Source: UKL13-3 sp964392775
GTDB lineage: Bacteria > Bacteroidota > Bacteroidia > UKL13-3
Assembly (NCBI GenBank): GCA_964392775.1
Contig: CAYMRD010000004.1
Coordinates: 1-64,000, forward strand
Direction: 5' to 3'
DNA length: 64,000 nucleotides
In this document: positions 52,048-59,988 of the stretch, piece by piece
How the letters are laid out: the number at the start of each line of letters is the position of its first letter
Position numbering within the stretch: position 1 is the first letter of the stretch
Notes under the pieces: model-generated
Told to the model about the DNA's origin: nothing
Databases searched by the model: none
What the model saw: only the letters and a program-made list of their open reading frames with translations
Made by a program: the position numbers and the translations under genes

Positions 52048-53643
52048 TTATGCGTTCTGAGTTGCTTTAGGTGCAGCGTCTAAAATTTCTTTGCTTACGC
52101 CTGCCGCATATTGCTCAAAGTTTTTCACGAACATATTCGCCAGCTTGTTTGCCTGTGCATCATAAGCCGCTTTGTCGCTCCATGTATTACGTGGGTTCAA
52201 CAATTCAGCAGGAGCATTCGGGCAACTGGTTGGCATCATATAACCAAATACAGGATGTGCTTCGTATCCTACATTGTTCAATTCACCATTTAAGGCAGCA
52301 GTAATCATGGCGCGGGTATAGCTCAGCTTCATACGTGAACCTGTACCGTAAGCACCACCGGTCCAGCCGGTATTGATCAACCATACATTGATGTTCGGGT
52401 TTGCTTTTAATTTTTCGCCCAACATCTCGGCATATTTACCGGGGTGTAAAGGTAAAAATACACGTCCGAAACAAGCAGAGAACGTAGCTTGTGGCTCGGT
52501 TACTCCTGCTTCTGTTCCGGCAACTTTTGCAGTGTAACCACTGATAAAGCTGTACATCGCCTGACCAACATTCAGTTTAGAGATTGGAGGCAATACACCA
52601 AATGCATCGGCAGTTAAGAAGAAAATATTTTCCGGAGCTTTTCCTACTGAAGGAACAGCAATATTGTCGATATGGTGAATTGGATAAGCAGCACGAGTGT
52701 TTTCGGTAACACTGATATTGCTGTAATCAACGGTAGTTGTACCCGGGAAGAAACGTGTGTTTTCCAATAAAGCTCCAGCCTTAATAGCGCTGAAAATTTG
52801 CGGTTCTTTTTCTTCTGTCAAATCCACACATTTAGCGTAGCAACCACCTTCAAAGTTAAATACGCTGTCTTCAGCCCATCCGTGCTCATCGTCACCAATC
52901 AGCTTACGTTCAGGGTCGGCCGACAATGTAGTTTTACCTGTACCCGAAAGTCCGAAGAAAATAGCAGTATCACCTTTTTTACCAATGTTTGCAGAGCAGT
53001 GCATTGATAAGGTATTACGCTCTTGCGGAAGGATGTAATTTAATACAGTGAAAATACCTTTTTTCATTTCACCTGTGTACGCGCTTCCACCAATCAAAAT
53101 GATTTTACGGGTAAAATCTATCATGGTAAAGTTGTGCTGGCGGGTTCCATCTTCGGCCGCTACAGCTTTAAAGCTGGGTGCATTGATGATTAACCACTCA
53201 GGTGCAAATGATTTTAATTCTTCGGCAGTTGGACGAAGGAACAGGTTGTTGCAAAACAAATTGTGGTAAGCTGTTTCGTTAAACACGCGAATATTGAGGC
53301 GGTAACGAGGGTCAGCACATGCATACGCATCACGTACATACATGTTTTTACCTTCAAAACTTGCAATTACCTTGTCCAGTAATTTGGCAAACTTATCCGA
53401 ATCAAATTTTTGGTTTACTTCACCCCACCATACGGTGTTTTCCGTTTTGGTATCTACCACACAGAATTTATCTTTAGGCGAACGGCCGGTAAATTCACCG
53501 GTATCTGCCATCAATGCACCTGAGTCGGTTAATATTCCTTCTCCATTTTTAAGGGCATGTTGAACTAATTCTTCTGGGCTTAGGTTGGTAAACGCTTGAG
53601 AAGCCTTGCTAATAAGCTTATCGGCTATCGCTTGGGTTGTCAT
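52048..53643 (-). CDS. pckA: Phosphoenolpyruvate carboxykinase (ATP)
   Basis: A 531-residue gluconeogenic enzyme converting oxaloacetate and ATP to PEP, CO2 and ADP. The kinase-1a P-loop is GLSGTGKTTLS and the metal/ATP block is GDDEHGW; GGSAYTGEMKKGIFTVLN, TGRSPKDKFCV and NTGWTGGAYGTGSRMKL are all family signatures. Length is standard. A hairpin terminator follows it and a likely promoter precedes it, so it is monocistronic. Confidence 0.98.
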   Translation of the reverse strand: MTTQAIADKLISKASQAFTNLSPEELVQHALKNGEGILTDSGALMADTGEFTGRSPKDKFCVVDTKTENTVWWGEVNQKFDSDKFAKLLDKVIASFEGKNMYVRDAYACADPRYRLNIRVFNETAYHNLFCNNLFLRPTAEELKSFAPEWLIINAPSFKAVAAEDGTRQHNFTMIDFTRKIILIGGSAYTGEMKKGIFTVLNYILPQERNTLSMHCSANIGKKGDTAIFFGLSGTGKTTLSADPERKLIGDDEHGWAEDSVFNFEGGCYAKCVDLTEEKEPQIFSAIKAGALLENTRFFPGTTTVDYSNISVTENTRAAYPIHHIDNIAVPSVGKAPENIFFLTADAFGVLPPISKLNVGQAMYSFISGYTAKVAGTEAGVTEPQATFSACFGRVFLPLHPGKYAEMLGEKLKANPNINVWLINTGWTGGAYGTGSRMKLSYTRAMITAALNGELNNVGYEAHPVFGYMMPTSCPNAPAELLNPRNTWSDKAAYDAQANKLANMFVKNFEQYAAGVSKEILDAAPKATQNA

Positions 53644-54242
53644 ATTCAGTGATTTACGTTAAATGATAGGGTGGCAAATTTAAACTAAACTTCAACCTAA
53701 AAAAATATTTATTTAACATGTTGATAGTCAGAAAATATGAAATTTATCAATAGCCTCAAGGCTTTGGACTTATATGTCTGTTGTCTATACATGATTTGGG
53801 AAGATTGGTCCGCAGCTTGTCGGTCCGCAGCGCAGTCCGCGGTAATCTTGTGCTGAGATTTATTTTGTGCTTCTTGTGAAGCCTGTGATTTGCGTTATCT
53901 GCGAGAAACGTCCTCCTCTTTGTTCAACTCTGCGTTATTACTTTCTCGCGACTTGGAACTGTAAACTTCTAGCGCTCTGCGCTAAAAGGCGATTTTTTTA
54001 ACGCAGACTTGTCTTCCGTGAAGAGGGCGCAGAGGAGTGCTTTGCTCTCGAAGATTCGATTGTTAAAGGGGAGCAGAGAGAAGTTGTTACCGCAAATGAT
54101 AGAAAGGTGAAAGGCATTTACTCAGCGGAACTCCGCGTTCCTTCTCAGTGTTCTCAGCGGTAAAAAACAAAAGGTGAAATTTAAGGAAGAGGCTTGATGA
54201 ACCGAAACTGTGATCAATGGACTATCGTCTATGGACTTTTGC
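53644..54242. other. Intergenic region with degenerate simple repeats
   Basis: No gene is supported. Apart from the pckA promoter zone, the region has degenerate words such as GCGCTCTGCGCTAAAAGGCG, AACGCAGACTTGTCTTCC, GAGGGCGCAGAGGAG and TTCTCAGCGGTAAAAAAC. They belong to the same loose family as the ACCACAGAG repeats at 33236, 45674 and 57131. A paired CGGTCCGCAGC and GCAGTCCGCGG lies near 53818-53842. Confidence 0.65.
53675..53682 (-). promoter_or_regulatory. Candidate -7 element for pckA
   Basis: The minus strand reads TAAATTTG, a full match to the Bacteroidota sigma-A -7 consensus TAnnTTTG, about 32 bases before the pckA start. No clear TTTG at the -33 position was found, so this is only a candidate. 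Confidence 0.35.
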
Positions 54243-55229
54243 CTACAGATACATCAAATTGCATCCTCTGGTATCGCTCTGGTCCAAACGTCCCAAAACT
54301 TCAAATAAACCTGATGGGTGTTTTCGGCCTATATCGGAAGTTTGAATAAATGCGCAAGAGTGAATATTGGCCAGGTCAATGATATTGATGAGTCCGCTTT
54401 TGGATGCGGACTGTAATGGGTCATTGGGGTCGGTTAATACCATACGCATCCAGGGTGGACAGGCAAATAACCCATCACCTTTTGAGTAGGCCTGAGATAA
54501 TAACTCGGTCATGCCATACTCAGAGTGAACCGAATCAAGTTGCCATTGTTGCATCAGGGTTTGATGCACTTCTTCGCGAATCATTTCTTTTCTGCGCCCT
54601 TTCATGCCTCCGGTTTCCATCACAATGCTATGTTTGAGTTCCGATGGAAACTCAGCTGCAAAATCAAGCAGGGCAAAGGTTACCCCCAGCAACAAAATAG
54701 GCTCGTTGGCAGATTGGAGTTGTTGAAGGCTTTGTTTGAGTTCAGTTGTATTGTTGAGATAAAATCCACTCAGTGGTTTCTTGCTCTCTGTAATTAATTT
54801 GTCGGCCATCACCACCAGCGAAGAACCATCTCTTTCGAGGTATGAAGGTAACAGTGCCAGAATTGTATATTGTTGCGGGTTTCCGTAAAACAATTCAAAT
54901 GCTTTGGTAAAACTGCGCTCATACAGTGAGGCATCTTTCACAAAATGTTTACTTGGTATGTTTCCGCTTGTGGTGCTGCTGGTAAAAACAACCTGAGGTT
55001 TAAACTCGCCTGTTTGTACCGTATGCGACTTGAAAAATGAAACAGGCAGAAAGGGAATATCTTTAGTTTGTTGTACGTTATGCGGGTGACGGTCAATATG
55101 CTCACAGTATTGCCGGTAAACGGTATTGTTCAGGTACTGATGGTTGAATAACGATAGTGCCAATTCATCGAAATTGTGTACATTTGACTGAAAGATTTGA
55201 TCTGTAAAGTTGGCTTCGTTAAACAACAT
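54243..55229 (-). CDS. LuxE/PaaK-like acyl-protein synthetase family protein
   Basis: An adenylate-forming enzyme of about 328 residues in the LuxE (acyl-protein synthetase) family. FNHQYLNNTVYRQYCEHI and DIPFLPVSFFKSHTV are the N-terminal family blocks, VFTSSTTSGNIPSKHFV the phosphate-binding loop, and DSVHSEYGMTELLSQAYS the later motif. LuxC-like reductase genes are absent, so it is not a luminescence gene; in Bacteroidota, stand-alone members are common and their substrate is unknown. ATG giving MLFNEANFTDQ is preferred; it overlaps the start of the divergent lipoprotein by 20 bases. Confidence 0.85.
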   Translation of the reverse strand: MLFNEANFTDQIFQSNVHNFDELALSLFNHQYLNNTVYRQYCEHIDRHPHNVQQTKDIPFLPVSFFKSHTVQTGEFKPQVVFTSSTTSGNIPSKHFVKDASLYERSFTKAFELFYGNPQQYTILALLPSYLERDGSSLVVMADKLITESKKPLSGFYLNNTTELKQSLQQLQSANEPILLLGVTFALLDFAAEFPSELKHSIVMETGGMKGRRKEMIREEVHQTLMQQWQLDSVHSEYGMTELLSQAYSKGDGLFACPPWMRMVLTDPNDPLQSASKSGLINIIDLANIHSCAFIQTSDIGRKHPSGLFEVLGRLDQSDTRGCNLMYL

Positions 55230-55764
55230 ATTCAAATATAGTATTCTGGCTGTACTCGTTGTATGTATGTACAGTGGATGCAAAAAGAGTGAAGTCTATC
55301 CCAATATTCCGGAACTCACATTTGGTAGCATTTATTTTACCACTGATCCTATTATTACGACCGATACACTGATTGGGGTTATTTTTACTTATCAGGATGG
55401 AGATGGAGATATCGGATTAAACCAGGCAGATACCTTTCCTCCGTATAATAGTATCAAAGGAGAAAATGATCAGGAGTTAAATACTTATCACTATAACCTG
55501 CATATTGATTATTTAACGTTGCAGAACGGAAAATTTCAACCGGTTATTATACCCAATACCACAGATACCCTTCGTTATCTTGCCCGCTTACAAAACATAA
55601 CCCCTGAGGGCAAACATAAGGCCATCAGGGGTGATATCGACTGGCGAATACTTCCTCCATTGTATCAGGGAGTAGGCCGCACTGTGAAATTAAGAATCAA
55701 AATTTATGACAGGGCTCTACATGCAAGCAACGTTATTGAGTCGCCTGTAATTGAGCTGCCCTGA
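55210..55764 (+). CDS. Lipoprotein of unknown function
   Basis: A 184-residue predicted lipoprotein: hydrophobic signal peptide FKYSILAVLVVCM and lipobox MYSGC (Cys at residue 24). The mature part has YQDGDGDIGLNQADTFPPYN, a DGDGD stretch seen in a family of Bacteroidota lipoproteins, and no catalytic motif. The only sensible start is a TTG, lying inside the 5' end of the divergent LuxE-like gene. The stop is followed by a hairpin shared with the next gene. Confidence 0.75.
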   Translation: MASLNNIFKYSILAVLVVCMYSGCKKSEVYPNIPELTFGSIYFTTDPIITTDTLIGVIFTYQDGDGDIGLNQADTFPPYNSIKGENDQELNTYHYNLHIDYLTLQNGKFQPVIIPNTTDTLRYLARLQNITPEGKHKAIRGDIDWRILPPLYQGVGRTVKLRIKIYDRALHASNVIESPVIELP

Positions 55765-55790
55765 ATGCTTAACCCGTTTTGTTAAGCATT
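55764..55790. terminator. Hairpin between convergent genes
   Basis: AATGCTTAAC and GTTAAGCATT form a perfect 10-bp stem with a 7-base loop between two converging stop codons. Neither side has a long T-tract, so termination strength is uncertain. Confidence 0.55.
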
Positions 55791-55998
55791 AAAAGTCGTC
55801 ATCATCATCATCATCGTCATCATCATCGAAGTCGATGTCGTCCATATCTAAATCCATATCATCATCCGGATCTAGATCATCATCCTCTTCTTCTTCGTCA
55901 TCACCAATTGGCTTTACTGGAGCTCCTTTCTTTGGTGATTTGGCATTGACGATTACATGCTTGGTTGCTGCGGCAACCGATTTTTTAGCGATAGTCAT
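55789..55998 (-). CDS. Small protein with highly acidic C-terminal tail
   Basis: A 69-residue protein with a basic N-terminal third (TIAKKSVAAATKHVIVNA, SPKKGAPVKP) and a tail made almost only of Asp and Glu, ending in a run of Asp and a terminal Phe. Similar small acidic-tailed proteins recur in Bacteroidota. The layout resembles charge-mimic or chaperone-like tails, but no function is known. The tail DNA is a low-complexity CATCAT tract that can change length in frame. A coding role is likely but not proven. Confidence 0.65.
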   Translation of the reverse strand: MTIAKKSVAAATKHVIVNAKSPKKGAPVKPIGDDEEEEDDDLDPDDDMDLDMDDIDFDDDDDDDDDDDF

Positions 55999-56123
55999 TG
56001 TGGTAAACTTTTTTCGATAACAAATTTATACTTTATTTTACATCAGCAAGCACAAAATGCACCTGCTTTTCGGGGGTGAAATAATAATTTGAAACCTTAA
56101 AATGCAACTGAAATAAAAATATT

Positions 56124-57026
56124 TTAAAAAAATATTTCTATTGCAATTTCAAAGGTTTTACAGTGTGCGTTGACGATGTCTGTTATTTTGGGAGAGTAAC
56201 CACCTCCCATAGTGGCAACCACTGGGATGTTGTACTGTTTACACCAGTTAAATATCAACCGGTCTCTTTGGGCACATGTTGCGGGACTGATGCTAAGTTT
56301 TCCGTATTTATCAGTTATCAGAATATCCACTCCCGATTGGTAAAAAATCAAATCAGGTTTAAACCGGGAGATGGTATCGGGAATATGTGTTTGTATTAAT
56401 TGTATATACAGTTCATCACCGGTCCCGTCTTTCAGTTCAATATCCAAGTCTGATTTCTCTTTAAAGAAAGGATAATTATGCCGGCCATGCATGCTCAGGG
56501 TAAATACGTTTGGGTTGTTTTGAAAGATTTCTGCTGTACCATTGCCCTGATGTACATCTAAATCAATCACCAAAATTTTGCCGGCCTGTTTTTGATGAAG
56601 CGCCTCATTAGCGGCTGCTGCAATATCATTCAACAAACAAAATCCTTCTCCCTTATAGCTAAAGGCGTGGTGTGTGCCTCCGGCAACATTCATTGCCACT
56701 CCATATTGTTGGGCATAGGTTACACAATCAACAGTGCCTTGTATGATGCGACATTCTCTTTCAACCAACTGTGCCGATAAGGGAAATCCAATCTTACGCA
56801 TTTCCGAATCCGTTAGCTTCAACTCTTTCATGCGTGTCCAATAATCAGCAGTATGGGTGCGCAGGATGGTTTCTTCTGTTGCGGGTTCGGGCGCAAATAA
56901 ATTGTCAGGTGTAATTTTGCCTTCGCGCAGGAGTTGGGCAGGAATCAGTTCGTACTTCACCATCGGAAACCGATGTCCTGCAGGAAGCGGATGTTGGTAA
57001 AGCGGATGGTAAGCGATTTTGAGCAA
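56124..57026 (-). CDS. Histone-deacetylase-like amidohydrolase (AcuC/HDAC family)
   Basis: A 300-residue zinc hydrolase of the bacterial HDAC family. Active-site blocks: NVAGGTHHAF (His dyad), LVIDLDVHQGNGTAEIF (zinc Asp and His) and FYQSGVDIL (second zinc Asp), then GGGYSP for the Gly-rich loop. It may deacetylate proteins, acetyl-polyamines or other amides; the substrate is unknown. The start is TTG, giving the expected family N-terminus LKIAYHPLYQHPLPAGHRFP. Confidence 0.92.
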   Translation of the reverse strand: MLKIAYHPLYQHPLPAGHRFPMVKYELIPAQLLREGKITPDNLFAPEPATEETILRTHTADYWTRMKELKLTDSEMRKIGFPLSAQLVERECRIIQGTVDCVTYAQQYGVAMNVAGGTHHAFSYKGEGFCLLNDIAAAANEALHQKQAGKILVIDLDVHQGNGTAEIFQNNPNVFTLSMHGRHNYPFFKEKSDLDIELKDGTGDELYIQLIQTHIPDTISRFKPDLIFYQSGVDILITDKYGKLSISPATCAQRDRLIFNWCKQYNIPVVATMGGGYSPKITDIVNAHCKTFEIAIEIFF

Positions 57027-57442
57027 AACGATGCGAAGATAAGAAGATAAGAAGATGTGCAGATATGTAAATGTGCAGATGTGGATCGTTCATGGATTAT
57101 AGTGTCGAGTCGCGTGGGGGAAATGTTTCACGCAGAGGCGGAGAGGCGCAAGGAGTTCTCACCACAGAGAAACAGAGGCACAGATTCTGCTTCGCAGAAC
57201 AATGAATATAGATAAGTGAAATGTTTATTGAACTTCAAACAATAAGTAGGAAAATAAGAGAGTAGCCAATAGCAGAATGCAATCAACCCGCAATAAACAA
57301 CTCGTAACAATAAGTAGGCAAGAAGTCTCTAATACCCCAATGCCTCCCAATAATTCAATAATCAAAACCTTATAACCAACGAATACTTGGAAATGTCATC
57401 CAAATGTCTTTAGTTCACGATACACATAAATAGAGTAAAGCC
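57027..57442. other. Intergenic region with ACCACAGAG repeat
   Basis: Between divergent genes. The segment at 57131-57185 reads CGCAGAGGCGGAGAGGCGCA and CACCACAGAGAAACAGAGGC, members of the simple repeat family seen at 33236, 45674 and 53880-54170. A GATAAGAAGATAAGAAGATG tract lies next to the HDAC gene. The pnt promoter should lie in the last 150 bases; no convincing TAnnTTTG was identified. Confidence 0.65.
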
Positions 57443-58567
57443 ATGAAAATTGGTGTTGTCAAAGAAACACGTCCGGGCGAAAAACGCGTAGCACTGAGTC
57501 CGGCAGTTGCCCAGCAATTTATCAAACAGGGATACCAATGTTTGGTTGAAACACAGGCCGGATATGCATCCAACTTTTCGGATGAACATTATACCCAGGC
57601 CGGTTGTACCATCATTCCTTCAAGGAATGAACTGATCGAACAAAGTCAGGTGGTCATTAAAGTGAATGCTCCTGCACCCGAAGAGATCGGAGGGATGAAG
57701 CCGGGAACGGTACTCATCTCCTATATGTATCATGCGTTTAATCCTGATCTGGTGAGCGCACTTTACAAACAAGGTGTGAGTGCCTTTTCGATGGATGCTA
57801 TGCCGCGTATTTCAAGAGCACAAAGCATGGATGCGCTGAGTTCCCAGAATAATCTGGCCGGTTACAAGGCTGTGATGATTGGGGCTGATGCGATGACCAA
57901 AATATTTCCGTTGATGATGACGGCAGCCGGAACCATCACTCCTTCGCGGGTGTTGATTTTTGGTGCCGGTGTAGCCGGATTGCAAGCCGTTGCCACAGCC
58001 AAACGTTTGGGGGCTATTGTGGAAGTAACGGATGTTCGTCCAGAGACCAAAGAGCAAGTAGAATCCTTAGGCGGCAAGTTTATTGAAGTGCAGGGAGAAG
58101 GCGTGAAAGTGGAAGGCGGATACGCCAAAGAAGTTTCGGCCGAATATTTAGCCAAACAAAAAGAAGCCGTGAATAAAAGTCTGGCTATGGCCGACTTAGT
58201 AATCACCACCGCGTTGGTGGCCGGCAAAAAAGCTCCTGTATTGATTACCGAAGATCAGGTGAAACTGATGAAGCTGGGCAGTGTGATTGTAGATATGGCC
58301 GTGGAGCAAGGTGGTAATTGCGCCCTGAGCGAGTTGGATAAAACCGTTGTAAAAAACGGTGTGACCATTGTGGGACAAAGTAATTTGCCAAGTACCCTTG
58401 CACAAAATGCCAGTGAGTTGTACGCCAAAAATATTTATAATTTTCTCACACATTTGTCAACCAAAGAGGGGATGAAGTGGGAGCTGGAAGAAGAAATTAC
58501 CAAAGGTACACTCATTACCCATCAGCAAAAAATAGTTCATCCAAGTTTACAACCCGCAACTGCGTGA
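57443..58567 (+). CDS. pntAa: NAD(P) transhydrogenase subunit alpha, part 1
   Basis: A 374-residue NAD(H)-binding domain I subunit of proton-translocating transhydrogenase, related to alanine dehydrogenase. Blocks: KIGVVKETRPGEKRVALSPA, AMPRISRAQSMDALSSQNNL, the Rossmann loop VLIFGAGVAGLQAVATAKRL and VIVDMAVEQGGNCALS. It works with PntAb and PntB to couple hydride transfer from NADH to NADP+ to proton entry. The stop overlaps the start of the inserted MntA-like gene (TGATG). Confidence 0.96.
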   Translation: MKIGVVKETRPGEKRVALSPAVAQQFIKQGYQCLVETQAGYASNFSDEHYTQAGCTIIPSRNELIEQSQVVIKVNAPAPEEIGGMKPGTVLISYMYHAFNPDLVSALYKQGVSAFSMDAMPRISRAQSMDALSSQNNLAGYKAVMIGADAMTKIFPLMMTAAGTITPSRVLIFGAGVAGLQAVATAKRLGAIVEVTDVRPETKEQVESLGGKFIEVQGEGVKVEGGYAKEVSAEYLAKQKEAVNKSLAMADLVITTALVAGKKAPVLITEDQVKLMKLGSVIVDMAVEQGGNCALSELDKTVVKNGVTIVGQSNLPSTLAQNASELYAKNIYNFLTHLSTKEGMKWELEEEITKGTLITHQQKIVHPSLQPATA

Positions 58568-58815
58568 TGAATAGAGAAGAAATCATATCAACCATTAGAA
58601 ATTATTTTATAGATAAACCTGTAAAAAGTGTTTACCTGTTTGGCTCTTTTGCGCGTGGCGAAAAGCAGTATAATGACGTAGATGTTTTGGTTGATTTTGA
58701 AAGAGGGATTACACTTATTGATCATGCAAAATTTATTAATGATTTGAATGAGTTGATTGGAGAGAAAGTTGACATTGTGCCTCATAATGGATTATCGGCT
58801 CGCATAAAACCTTGA
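58567..58815 (+). CDS. mntA: MntA-like minimal nucleotidyltransferase antitoxin
   Basis: An 82-residue MNT-fold protein with the GSx10DxD signature: VYLFGSFARGEKQYNDVDVL. It is the partner of the HEPN gene just downstream. In characterised MntA-HepT (type VII) pairs the antitoxin AMPylates HepT at a Tyr near its active site. The pair is located exactly between pntAa and pntAb, with a one-base overlap to pntAa and 14 bases to the HEPN gene, so it is transcribed with the transhydrogenase. Proposed function is from the family, not shown here. Confidence 0.9.
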   Translation: MNREEIISTIRNYFIDKPVKSVYLFGSFARGEKQYNDVDVLVDFERGITLIDHAKFINDLNELIGEKVDIVPHNGLSARIKP

Positions 58816-58829
58816 AAAAGTATTGATAC

Positions 58830-59168
58830 ATGAAAGATAGACTGGGAGATAAAGAAAGAATTGGGCACATGTTAGATGCCATAAAAGATTTGGGAACTGT
58901 TATTGGAGATAAAAGCTATGAAGACTTTTGTTTAACAGTGGCCGAACGATTTGCAAGTGTTAAGTTATTTGAAATTATAGGTGAAGCGTCTATGCATGTT
59001 TCTTATGATTTGAAAATGCAACACAATAAAATTCAATGGAATGAAATTAAAGGCATGCGTAATATTTTGGTCCACGAGTATTTTGGAGTGAGCTATGAAA
59101 CTGTTTATGATACCTGTAAAAATTATTTACCATTAATCAAACTACAACTTAAAGCAATAAAATTTTAA
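58830..59168 (+). CDS. hepT: HepT-like HEPN-domain toxin (DUF86)
   Basis: A 112-residue HEPN protein with the RX4HXY RNase motif RNILVHEY, in which the Tyr is the expected AMPylation site. The N-terminal helices read DKERIGHMLDAIKDLGTVIG. It is probably an RNase toxin controlled by the upstream MntA-like protein. Two bases separate its stop from the pntAb start. The complete motif indicates an intact toxin. Confidence 0.9.
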   Translation: MKDRLGDKERIGHMLDAIKDLGTVIGDKSYEDFCLTVAERFASVKLFEIIGEASMHVSYDLKMQHNKIQWNEIKGMRNILVHEYFGVSYETVYDTCKNYLPLIKLQLKAIKF

Positions 59169-59170
59169 CC

Positions 59171-59473
59171 ATGAATATACTCGCATTTATTTCCGGCCAT
59201 AAGGAAATGTTCTACCTGATTATCTTGATGATTTTTGTCGGTATCGAACTTATCGGACATGTTCCATCAGTGTTACACACCCCATTGATGAGTGGAGCCA
59301 ATGCTATTCATGGTGTAGTGATTATTGGCTCCATCATCGTAATGGGACAGGCAGATCATACAGCTTCACTCGTGCTTGGTTTTTTAGCAGTAGTGCTTGG
59401 AACCCTTAACGTTGTTGGTGGGTTTGTTGTTACGGACAGGATGCTTGAAATGTTTAAAAAGAAAAAGCCTTAA
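59171..59473 (+). CDS. pntAb: NAD(P) transhydrogenase subunit alpha, part 2
   Basis: A 100-residue membrane subunit with three or four hydrophobic helices: MFYLIILMIFVGIELIGHVP, ANAIHGVVIIGSIIVMGQAD and LGFLAVVLGTLNVVGGFVVT. It forms part of the proton channel domain II. Length and motifs match the family. It is separated from pntAa by the MntA/HepT pair and from pntB by the S23 element. Confidence 0.95.
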   Translation: MNILAFISGHKEMFYLIILMIFVGIELIGHVPSVLHTPLMSGANAIHGVVIIGSIIVMGQADHTASLVLGFLAVVLGTLNVVGGFVVTDRMLEMFKKKKP

Positions 59474-59480
59474 GAGGAAA

Positions 59481-59508
59481 TTCGAATATTAAAATTCGAA
59501 ATTCGAAA
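59481..59508. repeat. 28-bp inverted-repeat arm, left of S23 element
   Basis: The arm starts TTCGAATATTAAAATTCGAA. Its complement matches 59958-59985 with one mismatch. It begins seven bases after the pntAb stop codon. Confidence 0.93.
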
Positions 59509-59520
59509 AAAAACAATTTA

Positions 59521-59898
59521 ATGAATCATGTTATGATAACCCCTAAAATATATGATTTAGAAGAGCGGACTTATGAATTTGCGAAGAGGGTGAGAGTTTT
59601 TGTCAGGAACCTTCCCCGCACAATTGGAAATGTTGAGGATGGGAAACAATTAGTGAGGTCATCAGGTTCGGTTGCAGCAAATTATATTGAGGCCAATGAT
59701 AGTTTAGGCGAGAAGGATAAGTTGATTAAGATTAGGATTTCAAGAAAAGAATCGAAAGAAAGTAAACTATGGCTTCGACTTATTGAGATTGAGTCGAATC
59801 AGGAATTAGAAGCAGAAAGAAATAATTTAATTAAAGAAGCCCAGGAGTTAATGTTGATTTTTGGGTCAATACTTCAAAAACTAAAACAGACAAAATAG
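59521..59898 (+). CDS. S23 / four-helix-bundle protein (IVP family)
   Basis: A 125-residue all-helical protein of the 23S rRNA intervening-sequence protein family. Blocks: YDLEERTYEFAKRVRVFVRN, GKQLVRSSGSVAANYIEAND and KESKLWLRLIEIESNQ. Function unknown. It lies between pntAb and pntB and is enclosed by 28-bp inverted repeats, with an extra copy of the right arm at about 59921-59945. The start is the first ATG after the left arm; an in-frame ATG five codons later is also possible. It resembles the S23 gene at 36919-37275 in family but not closely in sequence. Confidence 0.92.
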   Translation: MNHVMITPKIYDLEERTYEFAKRVRVFVRNLPRTIGNVEDGKQLVRSSGSVAANYIEANDSLGEKDKLIKIRISRKESKESKLWLRLIEIESNQELEAERNNLIKEAQELMLIFGSILQKLKQTK

Positions 59899-59920
59899 AA
59901 ATTCTACAAACGTACATTTC

Positions 59921-59985
59921 GAATTTCGGATTTCATTATTCGAATTTGATTTTTATATTTCGAATTTCGGATTTTAATATTCGAA
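59921..59985. repeat. Right inverted-repeat arms of S23 element (two copies)
   Basis: ATTTCGAATTTCGGATTTCA at 59921 and ATTTCGAATTTCGGATTTTA at 59957 are tandem relatives. The second (59958-59985) is the 28-bp complement of the arm at 59481-59508 with one mismatch. It ends three bases before the pntB start codon. Confidence 0.92.
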
Positions 59986-59988
59986 TTT

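Noticed and set aside
53818..53842. Possible small RNA or tRNA from the GC-rich paired words upstream of pckA
   Set aside because: No cloverleaf, no CCA end and no anticodon arm could be drawn; only a short paired repeat.
54243..55229. Luciferase-type lux operon
   Set aside because: Only a LuxE-like gene is present; no LuxC, LuxD or luciferase genes nearby.
59474..59988. Insertion sequence or classical MITE at the S23 gene
   Set aside because: Inverted repeats are present, but no transposase and no target-site duplication were found at the ends.
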